From the NCBI GenBank assembly GCA_032718475.1, contig JAUCBJ010006249.1:1-24549 (forward strand): DNA of 24,549 nt, read 5' to 3'. This DNA is from Nemertoderma westbladi (Eukaryota > Xenacoelomorpha > Nemertodermatida > Nemertodermatidae). The translations under genes were made by a program, and so were the position numbers. The notes under the pieces were generated by a model that was not told where the DNA came from, made no database searches, and worked only from the letters and a program-made list of their open reading frames with translations. Shown piece after piece: positions 1 to 11,026 of this stretch (position 1 is its first letter; each line of letters opens with the position of its first letter).

Positions 1-122
1 GACCAGATTTGCCCTAGTAAGAGGGTCTATGCAGCTAAAGGTGGCACCTCCTTTATGCTGCATGGAGGTGGCAAGTTTTCTTGATCAATGACCTAGAATA
101 CCTGACCTGACCTGCTAAGGTC

Positions 123-161
123 GGTAAGCTAAGAATTTAAAGGTAAGCTAAGAATTTTAAA
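123..161. repeat. 19/20-bp tandem duplication
   Basis: Two head-to-tail copies of GGTAAGCTAAGAATTTAAA (123-141 and 142-161; the second has one extra T). They lie just beyond the 3' side of the minus-strand reverse-transcriptase remnant, so they may belong to its 3' UTR or to the insertion site. A short imperfect hairpin (GCAGC-TAAAGG arms, about 31-61) lies nearby. Nothing else is recognisable in 1-199. Confidence 0.6.
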
Positions 162-199
162 CGGTGTCGATAGATCGTAAAAGTATTTATAATAGTATT

Positions 200-1760
200 T
201 TAATGCATAGTAATTCCTAAGTGCTTGTAAATGTGGTAATTTTGCTTGTGAACGTAGTTCTGTCCCTGTAGCGTCTCTAATTTTTTTGCAGTAATCCGTA
301 ATTTTGTATCTAGCCCGTATAGTATGTTCTTGTACCCATGTGTTTCGTGAAGTGGAGCGATAATTTCACTGCAGTAGTTATGTAATGGCAGAACAGTTGC
401 TTTAAATACAGTAAGTTTTGTGCTTGTTGGTAATTGGCCCTTTATTAGTCTTAGACAGGATACTGCGTGGGTCATTTTTTCTGTGATTGATTTAATTTGT
501 GGTTTCCAATTTAGTTTGTTATCAATCAATACTCCTAAGTATTTGAATTGCGAACTTTGTCGTATTATTGTTTTTCCTAATTGTAGGTTAATTTCATTGA
601 TTTCAGTGGTTCTAGAATTAGGTGTTAAGATGAACTCTGTTTTTTCCGGATTTACTCTATCTTTCTATATTTATTCTATTTTTGTTATACGTTCCGCTAG
701 TATTTTAGTGGCTGTTATCGGATCTGGCCCTGTAGTAAAGATAAGGGTATCTATCGTCAGCGTATTGAATGATGTTAAGATTCTCAGATTCCGATATTTC
801 ATTGACGTATATGAGGAACATAAGTGGGCCTAGAAGCGTTCCTTGTGGAATTCCCCGTTCCGTCTGTTCCCAGCTAGAGTACTCCCCATTTATCTTGACC
901 CTTTGTTTACGATTGGTAAGGTAGTTGCGCATGAAAGTAACATCAGTTGAGTGGAGTCCGATTTCTTTCAGTTTAAGGAGAAGTATACTGTGGTTCAGAG
1001 AGTCAAAAGCCTTACTTAAGTCAAGAGCTGCTACAGCAACATGGTTTCCTACGTCAAGTTTAGATCTCCAGTTCTCTGTTGCGTAAATTATAGCGTCCTT
1101 TGTAGAATATGATTACCTAAATCCGAACTGTTCGGTTGGGGGTAGTTTATTTTTAGTTATATAATTTATTAATTGGATATAAATAACACGTTCATATATT
1201 TTTGCGAAAGATGAAGTTACTGATATTGGCCAATAATTATCTGCTTGTTCCTTGTCGCCTTTTTTGTATACTGGAGTTACATCTGCTAACTTAAGCCTAC
1301 TGGGGAATTCTGATTTAGTTATTGATTGGTTAATTAAATAAGTCAAGATAAATACTATATAAGGTGCTATTAATTTTATTATTTTGGGTGGAACTTTTGA
1401 GGGACCCTGTGATTTATTTTCATTTAGTTTTGAAATTATATCACAAACTGCAATTGCATCAATGTGTCTAAAACTGAAATTATTATTTTTAACTTTTTGA
1501 TTCATACATGATTTATACTTAATGTCCTCAAGTCCAAGAAAGTTTCTCAAATTTAGGTATGTTTAATGGAACAATGTTGCAATTGCCATTGGTTTACTTA
1601 ATATACTTTTTTAATTTGTTTGTCTCGTAAGAAGTGAATTTTACAGGTTGTGCTCTGTTTGTTCAGAATATTGTTTACTATTTTCCATTTCTTACGAGAT
1701 GATTTTTCATTTGCGTATTTTGTTTTATTACTATGTACAGTATTTCCAGTATGTCATTCA
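200..1760 (-). pseudogene. Non-LTR retrotransposon reverse transcriptase remnant (CR1/Jockey-like)
   Basis: Decayed ORF2 of a non-LTR retrotransposon, the enzyme that copies element RNA at a nicked chromosomal target. Reading from 1760 downward, there is a basic linker before the RT domain (KSSRKKWKIVNNILNK, about 1640-1720), then the RT fingers (ADVTPVYKKGD, EQFGFR). The catalytic motif A LDLSKAFD lies at 1002-1025, GIPQGTLLGPL follows, and the motif C YADD is at 753-764. KYLGVLIDNKLNWK marks the thumb region near 490-550. Lesions seen: an in-frame TAA at 1113-1115 directly after EQFGFR, a frameshift just after YADD (about 747-752), two more stops near 675-690, and frame breaks upstream of 1550. 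The endonuclease domain is absent, so the copy is 5'-truncated, and the C-terminus ends early at about 200. The family is certain at non-LTR RT level; CR1 versus Jockey versus L2 is not resolved. Confidence 0.93.
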
Positions 1761-1891
1761 TTGGTTGTTCTAGAAAGTTTAAGAGCATAAATACAAATAA
1801 TTGCCCACAAATAAATAAAATAAAATTATCCATTGTTCATAATTAGCACTTTAAAGTTTTACTGCCCATGTTTTATTATTTCCCTGCCATC

Positions 1892-1935
1892 AGGTCTCGA
1901 ACTAATAACACAGCACCCTGTCGGTCGACTGGCTA
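1892..1935 (-). repeat. Possible degraded tRNA-derived SINE head
   Basis: On the minus strand, TAGCCAGTCGACC (1935-1923) resembles a pol III A box and AGTTCGAGACCT (1903-1892) a B box. The gap between them is only 19 nt where a tRNA has about 32, so a real tRNA is excluded. A SINE with an internal deletion, or coincidence, remains possible. Confidence 0.25.
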
Positions 1936-1944
1936 GAATTTTGT

Positions 1945-1975
1945 ACTTTCTATCACAAATTTAGGGATAGAAAGT
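1945..1975. repeat. Perfect 10-bp hairpin
   Basis: ACTTTCTATC (1945-1954) and GATAGAAAGT (1966-1975) pair perfectly around an 11-nt loop. No function is implied. Confidence 0.6.
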
Positions 1976-2109
1976 AGGTGAAAGATGCACTTTCTTTCTC
2001 TGTTTTCTACAAATTTTAGTGAGAAAAAATGTGGACTTTTCAGATTAAAATATTATTTTCACAGGAATGACTCGCTGAGAAAAAATGGCCCGTATTTTCG
2101 GCTGGCCCT

Positions 2110-2156
2110 AAGGCACGTGCCTTATATACATTAAGGTTAATCCGGCAATGTATATA
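2110..2156. repeat. Palindrome followed by a 10-bp hairpin
   Basis: AAGGCACGTGCCTT (2110-2123) is a perfect 14-bp palindrome with a central CACGTG (E-box word). It runs straight into TATATACATT/AATGTATATA arms (2123-2132, 2147-2156). Role unknown. Confidence 0.55.
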
Positions 2157-4167
2157 ATCTAGTGTTATAAAAAGGGGGTTAGAACATCACCTGCAACTTG
2201 AAATCCTGGATTGATGGGCTACTCATAAGCACGGTTATCTTAACTAATTTATGTCTCTATTCTCTTAGCTATACATCTATATTATACGATCGCTTATCTG
2301 GATCCGCATGTATAACAAATATTAATGGTTGCCTAAAAGCTGTTTGTTAGGACATCGGACGACTCTGCCCTTCAGACATTCAGGCAAAGAAGGCAAAACG
2401 GTAGATATGAAACCATTTGACTTTATTCTTATAGAGGTAGTTTAACGATAATCGGCACCGGTAATCATAAAGGAACCAACGATGCACAACCAGACAGCCC
2501 AGAAGCAGATAAAGGGCTACAAACGAGGCAGATAACAAACAACAAATGTAAGATACATGCAGTTGAACAAATGTGTTAGAAGTAAAAGTCCCTCCAGGTC
2601 TAACTCCCCAGTAAATCCGCTATCAGGCGTTATAAGTACATTGAGGTACCGGTATGCAATAACTGAATAAGGTTGATACATACATATATATGCTGACCCT
2701 GATAACACTGGTTTGAATAATCACTTAATCTGTCCGACTGGACCTAAGGGCTGTATCATTCACAAATAAAGTGTCCTCGAGACGGTAGATCTTTACAGAT
2801 GTGAGAATAACAGAGGATTTTTTTCATCTTGTTTATACTGTACATATTATCTAGATACTTGAATCGGATAATTTGGACGGTCTGTGCTGTGTATTCACAA
2901 TTCAATCTATCCATTATTAAAAATGTTGAAGGCCGACTCCCGCCAGTAAAGTTCAAATAGAACCTTTGAAAGAAATGGACCTGTTGAATTAATGAACGCT
3001 GGGAAAGCCAACTATTTGTTGTTAAACTATTTTCTCTGGATCTGGGGAAGCTCAGAGAAAGAGCCATCACACGGTTTGGATCCCGGTCACAGCGTTAATT
3101 AAGGTCCATATCTTTCTCTGGTTGGTTCTATTTAAACTTTACTAGCTGGTGTCGTCCTTCAACCGTCGTCCTTTAATATTTAATCTCCCCGCTGTAACGT
3201 CTTACCTTACTTTATTCAATCTATCCAGATGTAAGCACAAGTAATGCAATGAACCGATTCTAGTACTTAAAGATTGCAAGCCTCCACATGGCAGCTGCCT
3301 CAATATAACTCTATTGTTTGAATTTTTTTTTATACCTTATAATTAATTCAAAAGATTGCTTTAAGGTTAAGCTTTTATAAGAAATGTTAGGTTTGCTCAT
3401 TGCATGAACCAATTTTTCCAAGCATATATATTTACTACGTTATATACATTGATAATACGCTGTAGTAAGTAATATTCTACATTGGTTATATTATATTTAA
3501 ATTAAATTTACTTATCTCAATTTAACCAGTAGTTAAATAAATAAGAAACAAGTTACTTGCCTAACTGTTTTTAAATATTCCAAAATTATACATTGGAGTC
3601 TCCCAATTTAATTAATATATTCTACTCAAATAAGAAAAAATACATAATTCGAATAACGAACATAATAACGAATATTCGAACGTTATAACAAGAATAAACA
3701 CGTTAAAATTTAGCTGCACAAAAATACATAGCGAGGGAGGTGGGGGATGAGGTAAAGTCATCGTACAGTTTATTGTACCCCGTGGCCGAGGCATGAGGGT
3801 GCCAACCACCCAGGGCTTCCAATGGTAGGGGGATAAAGCATTCTTCTGAGTGGGCAGCAGCTATGTTGGAGTCAACATATATATTAGATATTAATATGTT
3901 TTTAAAAAAATTAGGGATGCTTGGAGGAAATAGAAATCAAAAAGTGTTTTAGAGGATGTTTAAAAATGTTGTTCTGCCAGTTTTTTAATGTTGTTGGGCT
4001 TTATTAAGTTGAAGACATTCCAAATTAAATTAACAATAACATCAGTAACATCACATTCTGCTTTGAATTCAAGAAAACACTTTGAATCAATTTATAAATT
4101 TTATAACTATATATAATATATTATCTACTCAATTATCTTAGGTCTACCTAATTAACCAATCGATACC

Positions 4168-4349
4168 TCAAGGCTTCTTTCTTAAAAGCTCTTCAATCAT
4201 TAAAGGTATAAAATCTCCAAAACTTCTTGAATGTTCTACAAACAACATCATAACCATCCCCTTCCTATACTCCTCCAACTCGTATACACCCTCTACTGAA
4301 AGGTACTTTTCTTTGGGGTAAAACCCATGCAACTCAACAAACTCATCAA
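4168..4349 (-). CDS. Possible unrecognised terminal exon
   Basis: A minus-strand frame is open for 63 codons (4359 to the stop at 4168-4170) with protein-like composition. It is rich in Glu, Val, Leu and Gly and contains GFYPKEKYLSVEGVYELEEY followed by FGDFIPLMIEELLRKKP just before the stop. A plausible splice acceptor (TACAG) ends at 4350, so the segment could be a last exon starting at 4349. It uses GAG, TTG and GTT codons in otherwise AT-rich non-coding surroundings. I do not recognise the family. Upstream minus-strand sequence (4380-4560) has short open patches in other frames but no clear partner exon. It could equally be a decayed transposon piece or a chance frame. Confidence 0.3.
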
Positions 4350-4362
4350 CTGTATTACGTCA

Positions 4363-5986
4363 TATCGTTCCTATTATGGCACCGCAGATAAGATTCGACC
4401 ACCAACAAATAGTCTAGTACAACAGCTACAATAACCAAAAATACTCAAATAGTCTGATTTTAACAAAACCATACAAACTTATCCCACCTTGTACCATTAT
4501 GCATTCTAAGACAGTAATAAACAACTAACTAAAATTCTAGTTCAAACTGCACAGAGAAACCATACTGATGGTTCCATATTGGCTAAAAAGAGTTAAGTGA
4601 TAGTTGTTTAGTTTCCTACACTTCAAGAGGGCAGTAACTTAAGGGTTCAAGAAACTTAATTGTTCCTAATTACACTAGATAGCCAGCAAGCTGGCTTTAA
4701 ACGAACCTGCCCCTCAAACCAGTACCCTGAGTGAGGGCAAATGAAAACACGAAAATTGCCATCAACTCAACGATAGAAACACCAGCTGCCAGGGCCTAGT
4801 AAGCTACTACTATTTATTGAATGGATAGGCCCAAACTGCAGCGAAGTATATTACTTGCTAAATGTATTACTATCTCACTCTAACCCAGACAGTAATCAAA
4901 CATCAACTGTTAGTTTGTATAATGTATTACCCCGCCAGCTGAATAGCTCTTCCCCCCAGTGAATCCTTTGGGAATATCATTGTAAGCACTGGGCCATTCC
5001 ATCCAATGCTTTATAGGTTGATATGATAATGAATGAGGAGGGACACAACTAACACAAAGTTTGTCTATATGGACGGTCTCCTTACAGCCAGCTTACTGGC
5101 TTTTCTCGTTGAATCATATTATTCCGCAACTAAATAATTTACTCTTTTAGACGAATTAGTGCGTTTTTGTGCCGGACTAACAAATTTTGGCGACGTTCTG
5201 TGCGAGATTGGCGATATTTGAAAAGATTCTGAGGCTCATATATGTTGCTCAAATGACTGAGAAGCCCAAATAAAAAGTTGGTGCATACTCGACAAGTTGA
5301 AATCGGCTAAATTCGACTTTAAATTTTCAAAACCGCTATTTTTCAGTGACCCCGTGATCGAAACGCCACAAAAATATACAGTCTTGTGCGCAACCAAAAT
5401 TTATGTAGAGTTTGTTACTAAAATTTTTGCGTACCTACGTGAGTTCTTGAGATATTGGATGGTTATACACACACACAACCACACAACCACACAACCACAT
5501 TGTTTTTGAACGGCTCAACTCTTGATGACAAGAACTACCCTGGCGTATTAATAGGCAGGTTCGTTAACATACGTAAATTAAATAATAAATAACTAAATAA
5601 TGAATAACTTAGTAATAAATGTATCAGATATTCATAAATTGATTAATATTAGTAAATATTTTTATTAACATATTTAAAATTAATATGACCATCGGAGAAA
5701 TATGACCATCAGCCAAGTGATACTTATAGATTGCTCTTGATTAACTAAATTGCTAAAAAACCGATCCATAACGACGCATAAATCTGCGATAGGCCTAACC
5801 ATTATTACTTTTTATATAAATAATCATTATTTAATCAATGATGTCATGTTTTATTGTTTTGTTTATATTTCAACTTGACAACGTTCCAAATTGAAATTTG
5901 AATTGTGCAGATTTTTTAATGCAAAATAACATTAATTGTTGTAAAAGGTGTAGCTCGAATTTAGAATAATAACAATATTCAAATAT
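4363..5986. other. Non-coding stretch upstream of the lectin-like gene
   Basis: No gene recognised. Two similar short inverted repeats, AGCCAGC-AA-GCTGGCT (4681-4696) and AGCCAG-CTTA-CTGGCT (about 5088-5103), bracket about 420 bp and might mark ends of a small element. No target duplication is visible. A CA/AACC-rich microsatellite lies at 5466-5499. Confidence 0.5.
5466..5499. repeat. CA / CAACCACA microsatellite
   Basis: A short CA run grades into three copies of an octamer-like ACAACCAC unit. Confidence 0.8.
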
Positions 5987-6577
5987 ATGACTATGTTGTG
6001 GTATTGGATGCCGTGTTTTTGTATGTTACTAACCAATTGCAATGGTGGCAAATTATTTGACTCAATGCCCGATCATATTACACCAGTTGCTTTCCAAAGT
6101 AGCACTTCTAAAAAACTTTCTAGCGCCTCAATGGATCTCGCTGTTGCAGCAAACTCCATCGATGAAAACAAGAACGATAACTTCCACGATGGATCATGTT
6201 CTCTTACTTCTATAAATCAAGGCGGACCCAGCTGGTATTATGTCAACTTGATTGAAAGGGCTTCAATCGAACGCATACATATCATAACAACAAAGGATTT
6301 CAGAAGTCATATAATCGGAACTAAGCTATATGTATCAGACATTAAACCATATCTCGGCGTTACCTTATCTGATATCGAAGCTTCTAGTTATCATTGTGGA
6401 GTGGCAGCAAATGAAGCAACGAAGGACTTTAAAAGAGACTGCGGCGATCCTGCACATTGTGGAAAATATGTGATTCTATACAATCCTGATGATTATTTGT
6501 CAATTTGCGAAGTAGAATTACATGGTGATTGGTTAGTTCGTAATTACAATAACCGATTATATACGATTATATACTAG
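5987..6577 (+). CDS. F-type lectin (fucolectin)-like secreted protein, or its single large exon
   Basis: The 196-residue frame begins with a hydrophobic stretch (residues 3-18) that could be a signal peptide. A discoidin-like beta-sandwich of the fucolectin/F-type-lectin family follows (about 33-179): VAFQSST, then NFHDGSC (65-71), SWYYVNL, then CGKYVILY and LSICEVEL (171-178). Cys71/Cys174 and Cys137/Cys152 correspond to the two conserved long-range disulfides of this fold. Family members normally bind fucose in innate immunity or fertilisation through a His, Arg and Arg set (HX26RXDX4R/K). Here, by eye, those places are Leu73, about Thr102 and His108, and the usual adjacent Cys pair is absent, so ordinary fucose binding is doubtful. 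The frame runs 17 residues past the domain. A GT after CEVELHG (about 6522) could be a splice donor instead. AATAAA lies at 6698-6703. Confidence 0.72.
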   Translation: MTMLWYWMPCFCMLLTNCNGGKLFDSMPDHITPVAFQSSTSKKLSSASMDLAVAANSIDENKNDNFHDGSCSLTSINQGGPSWYYVNLIERASIERIHIITTKDFRSHIIGTKLYVSDIKPYLGVTLSDIEASSYHCGVAANEATKDFKRDCGDPAHCGKYVILYNPDDYLSICEVELHGDWLVRNYNNRLYTIIY

Positions 6578-6697
6578 TGGCGTGGAAGCACGCGGGATGT
6601 AAATCTGCTATCTTCAGATTCAATCTATACACCAATTATTGTAGTACTACAGTTGAAGGCATACATTATTACTAAAATTAATTCACCTGGAATTAGT

Positions 6698-6703
6698 AAT
6701 AAA
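6698..6703 (+). promoter_or_regulatory. Candidate polyadenylation signal AATAAA
   Basis: A canonical AATAAA about 120 nt after the stop of the lectin-like frame. It would fit a single-exon or last-exon gene, but the word is frequent in such AT-rich DNA. Confidence 0.35.
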
Positions 6704-7489
6704 TTCACATTCGCCCATACCTTTACTAAGAAGGCTGTCAGCTGTATAAACTATTTAACTCACACTAATGCTACCCTATGAATAATTTCAAGTTTGTAAG
6801 GGAGTGGAGTTTAGGCAGTAGGGCCTAAGCAAACAGTATGGGTGTACTACTGTAAGTACAATAATCTTGGCAACGTCATCGATTTATATTAAGCCTGTGT
6901 AGAAATCCATTACATAAGCCATTTTTCATCATCAACACCAGCTGTTATTGGTGTTATTTTACCATTGCGTCTGTGGCACTTTTCGTTTATTTCATTTTTG
7001 CAAAAAGTAATCACTGTATTTTTTTGAAAATTGCAACAAACAAAATTGCAATTTTTTGAAATTTATACACCCATTCAGACCATACACTACTGAAGGGTAC
7101 TAAAAACAACACAATTGACCGAATAGTTTCGGAACCTTTCATGTGACAAACAAAGAAACAGACAGACACGATTTTCTTACAGTAAGTAAATCTGAAGATT
7201 TACAAATTATAATTATTGATTCTATACCATACACTTGATAGGTAGGACAGTAATTTATTTTGCAGTAGTGTGAAGCACTTTTTTGTTGAATATCGTTTTT
7301 AAGTAATTGATATCTCAACAAAGTTGTGTACAAAGTCCTTATCCATAGAATATTAATGCAGAAACAGATATCATAAATTTTACCATTTTTAGCTATAACA
7401 GTTGCCTGGTAAAATGGATCTTCTGGCTGCCACAATTTTTAAACCACGTAGTGTAGGCCTACACATTTTGGAATCACATATTTATTTAA

Positions 7490-7557
7490 AGGGGGGTACC
7501 CCATGGCCTACTATAACATGAACTACAACTACTTATAGTAGGTCATGGATACCCCCT
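7490..7557. repeat. Imperfect 24-bp stem hairpin
   Basis: Arms 7490-7515 and 7534-7557 (GGCCTACTATA against TATAGTAGGTC, then GGGGGTA against TACCCCC) pair with a few mismatches around an 18-nt loop. A perfect 14-bp palindrome GTGTAGGCCTACAC lies 26 bp upstream (7451-7464). This may be a small foldback element; no target duplication is evident. Confidence 0.6.
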
Positions 7558-8568
7558 CAGGAGACTTTTTTTAAACAGCTCTAAATTCGTGTCGTAGGTC
7601 AATATGACCCCAATATAACACCATTATTATGTGGTGTTCGGCCAACGTGGGGAAGGCCAAAGAGCAACAATTTTAAATTTTTTGTGTCCCACTAACGGCG
7701 AGTGGCGGAATTAAATATTTCACTAAGAACACTACAAGTCCCTTAATATTTATCCAATTTTTTTGAAACCAAGTTTTTTGGGCTCAGCACCTTCGAATCT
7801 CCAAAATTAACCACCCGATTTTTTCAATTATTAACTTGTAAATAAATTAATTAAATTAAGTAATTAAAATTAATTAAAATTTTCAATAATATTTAAAAAA
7901 AAAAATTTCAAAAAAGTGCTGGATAGATTTTGAAGATCTTCAAAAAACCTTTCAAACGAGCCATAAATTATCGAATTTGGGTGAAAAACGGCGGATGAGT
8001 AGTATTTTAAAAATTGAAATATCGTGAAATGTAATTCCAAGATAATTTGTTTTAAAATTTGAACTTCCCGGTGAAACCTGACTGTCTGTAGTCTGTTAAT
8101 CGGTCATTAATGTTTGACACTATGGATTCATATCAACTCACTAAATTTATCAATATGGGAGTTTACGGGGTCGGTGATTTCATTTCTGATGTCAGTTTTA
8201 ATGTTTGGTGGTATCTAATATGTCTGTCTGACAGTTTGACTGGCTATCTGTCTTTCTAAATTTTGACGGACAAACTGATAGACGGAAAGACAGCGATAAC
8301 TCGAGAAGTAAAAAAGATTCCGCCAAACCGTTTCAAGACTTGAACCCCCATTAAATTCTGCATCAAAAGAAATAAAAATCCAAAAATGTGAAAATTGTAC
8401 ACCTTAATAAAATCCCATAACTCCCCAAACCATGTAGGTCACTGGACGTTGCGTTGTGAACTCACAGCTACACGTACTTCCATATCACTGCCATATATAC
8501 TGGTAGTAGAACCTTATGACCCTGACCTTACACTAGTATGCCTATATTTTGTATCCAGGAGGTAAAAT

Positions 8569-8827
8569 TGTACAGTACAAAAGCGTATACAGTATGTGTT
8601 GAACTAATTACAGAAAATTGTAAAACACTAAAACTGCAAAAAATTACCCACACTTAACAACACTTCTGGTCATCGTAAATAGCCAATTTAAGTCTCATTC
8701 GAACCGCAATCAGCGATTTAGCACGAATGAGACCAGAATTGGCTTCATATGATGAAAAACAATGTCAAGAATGTGTAATTTTGTGATGATAATTGAGGTT
8801 TAAAATAGTAATAATATGTACTGTACA
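8569..8827. mobile_element. Possible degenerate foldback/MITE
   Basis: An inner hairpin, AGCCAATT...TCTCATTCG (8681-8701) against its complement (8724-8744), has 21-bp arms with about 3 mismatches. Weaker inverted similarity continues outward (AAAATTAC/ACAC blocks) to TGTACAGTACA (8569-8579) and TGTACTGTACA (8817-8827). No clear target duplication is visible, so the outer limits are uncertain. Confidence 0.4.
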
Positions 8828-9111
8828 TGAATTTATCCAACATTATTTGACAAAAATCTTTTAGTTAATCGAACTATTGTATAATTAGAATTAATGGCCC
8901 GTATGCATAAAGCAGACGCGATGATCATAACTCTATTTACGATCCAAAACTATTTTTTGCATACAGACCAATACCTTTGTTGTCCCACTGTCAGTCGATT
9001 AAAATTATAAATAGATCTTGTCAAATGCGGCTTTCAGTTGAGTAATGTTAAAGTTCAGACAGAAAGTTATTATTATCAATTGAAACTCACATTATAATAT
9101 ATTTATTATTA

Positions 9112-10033
9112 AACTAGAAAGCCACGTGGCCTTCGGAGACGACTTTCTACTACACAAACTTGTTCAAAAATTCAAACATTTATTAATAATTAACTTAACA
9201 AAACGTCACATGACTCATTTTTCTCTCAAACAAAACCAGCTATGCATCTTAGCAGACTACTATAAAATAAAGTTTATACTGTGTAGTAAATACCTGCCAA
9301 GCAACTCTAAAAGATTATAAACAAGAAAACGGGATAAGGTTTTCATTTTCAAACAATTCTCCCATTAATTAACGGCAGACTGTAGAATTGCAGTTTTGTC
9401 AGAGTACCCCAAACACGTTTTCTATGCTGTAATATCTCTATCAAGTATCAGCACGAAATGATTAAAACGAATAAAAATGGGAGAAGGCTTTCTCCATTAC
9501 ATTTCGCCCGGCAGACGCAGCATATTACAGTGACATATTTGGTGTAGCTTTTCACTTTTAGACATTTCACTTCTTAGCGGTAGACTGGGGAACTGTGGTG
9601 TGGTCAACATCCTCCCCAAATGCGCAGCATATGGTGTAGTAGACCTCTGCCAGGTATCAGAAAAAAGGCATTATAAACAACGAAATGGGAGATGGTTTTC
9701 GCTTTCAGATATTTAGCCCCCAAAGGGCAAACTGGAAAACTGCAGACTGGTCAGCGTCCTCCGCCCCAACACCCAGCCTATGGTATAGTAGACCTCTGCG
9801 AAGTATCAGCTAAAAATTATATATAACAACAAAATTGGAAAAGATTTTCACTTTCAGACATTTCGCCCCCTAGCGGCAGCTTGGAGAACTGCAGATTGAA
9901 ATAAACGCGTAAAATAAAAGCCCGAGACAGTGACAGTTATCTGCATCGTGAAATTGCGGAGCGATTGAGCCCCAAAGCTGCAAGCGAGAGAGAAATCGGA
10001 CGACGAATCTGTCTTTATATATAATAATATTAG
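9112..10033. repeat. Long direct repeat, copy A (922-bp offset)
   Basis: Begins ACTAGAAAGCC and is repeated from 10034. Inside are degenerate subunits of about 150-200 bp, each with TATAAA-N-ACAAAATGGGAGA, AGACATTTCGCCCCC, CTGGAGAACTGCAG, then CAGCCTATGGTGTAGTAGACC. Subunits start near 9311, 9471, 9672 and 9820. No coding capacity is recognised; a 64-codon open frame at 9126-9320 has no recognisable domain. It is likely a satellite-like repeat or the inside of a non-autonomous element. Confidence 0.75.
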
Positions 10034-10689
10034 ACTAGAAAGCCTGCTTTCCAGGACTTCTAGTACACAAACTTTTTCAACAATAATTCAAACATAAATA
10101 AATTAATTAATTACTGTAACTAAAAAGAAGAAGTCAAAAATCATAGTGTTCTCACAAACAAAAGCAGGTTTACGTGGCAGCTGACTACAAAATAGGGCTA
10201 CAAAAACAAAGCTGACTACAAAATAGAGCTACAAAACAAAGATGACTACAAATACTAAATATACTGTGTAGTACAGTAGTTACCTGCCAAAGCAAATCCA
10301 AAAAGGTTATAAATATCAAAATGGGATAAGGATTTCATTTCAGACATTTCTTTCATTTTCACTTATTTCGCCCCCTTTGTGACAGACTTGACGGTGTCCT
10401 TCCCAAACACACAGCCTATGCACCCCGTGCCAAAATTGAAAATCCACTTTGGAAAATCACCATGGACCATGTTTTGCATGGTTATTCACTAGGTCAAGAC
10501 AAACCCAAAAATGGTATTTTTAAAATATTCTGTCGTTTGGTTTTCGAGATATCGGCATTTTTCATTTTTTGAAAAAATACCGGCACTTTTAAGAAATTAT
10601 GAGCCTGAAAAAATTAAATCACCATGTCCAATTGTTATTCAAAACTGAAAGTTTCAGCATAGTGACTGATTAAATATAATCTATGCGCC

Positions 10690-10722
<33 letters not shown>

Positions 10723-10990
10723 CCCCCCAAAACGCCCCCAAACTAACCACCGATAACTGCCTGCCTCCCCCACACTCCATTCCCAGATAGGTGTTCTATT
10801 GCTCCCTTCGCTAATCAGATGCTAGTGTGGGGTGATAGAGCACCTATACATTTGGAATGTAGTGTGGCAGAGGCAGTTAGCGGAGATTAGTGTGTGGGGG
10901 GGGGGGGGGGGAGGGGCATAGCGTAGCGAGCAATATAATATCTACCTGGGGATGTAGTGTGGGGGAGGCAGGCAGTTATCGGAGGTCAGT

Positions 10991-11026
<36 letters not shown>

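Larger units (their letters stand above)
1761..4167. other. Gene-poor AT-rich stretch
   Basis: No recognisable gene. It holds a possible degraded tRNA-type SINE head (1892-1935) and small hairpins (1945-1975; 2110-2156). Open frames of 104 codons (2756-3070, minus), 63 codons (2517-2708, minus) and 65 codons (3612-3809, minus) show no domain I recognise and are probably chance. Confidence 0.6.
6578..8568. other. Non-coding AT-rich stretch
   Basis: Apart from AATAAA (6698-6703) and the hairpins listed separately I see no gene. A minus-strand open frame of 98 codons (7139-7435) has no recognisable domain. An A/T-homopolymer-rich part (7780-7920) and TGTCTGTCTG-type simple repeats (8220-8290) look like old repeat DNA. 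Confidence 0.6.

Noticed and set aside
420-833. 137-codon plus-strand open frame
   Set aside because: It lies antisense to the reverse-transcriptase remnant and has no domain; the minus-strand reading is unmistakable.
2756-3070. 104-codon minus-strand open frame
   Set aside because: No domain, no splice or start context, and no support from composition.
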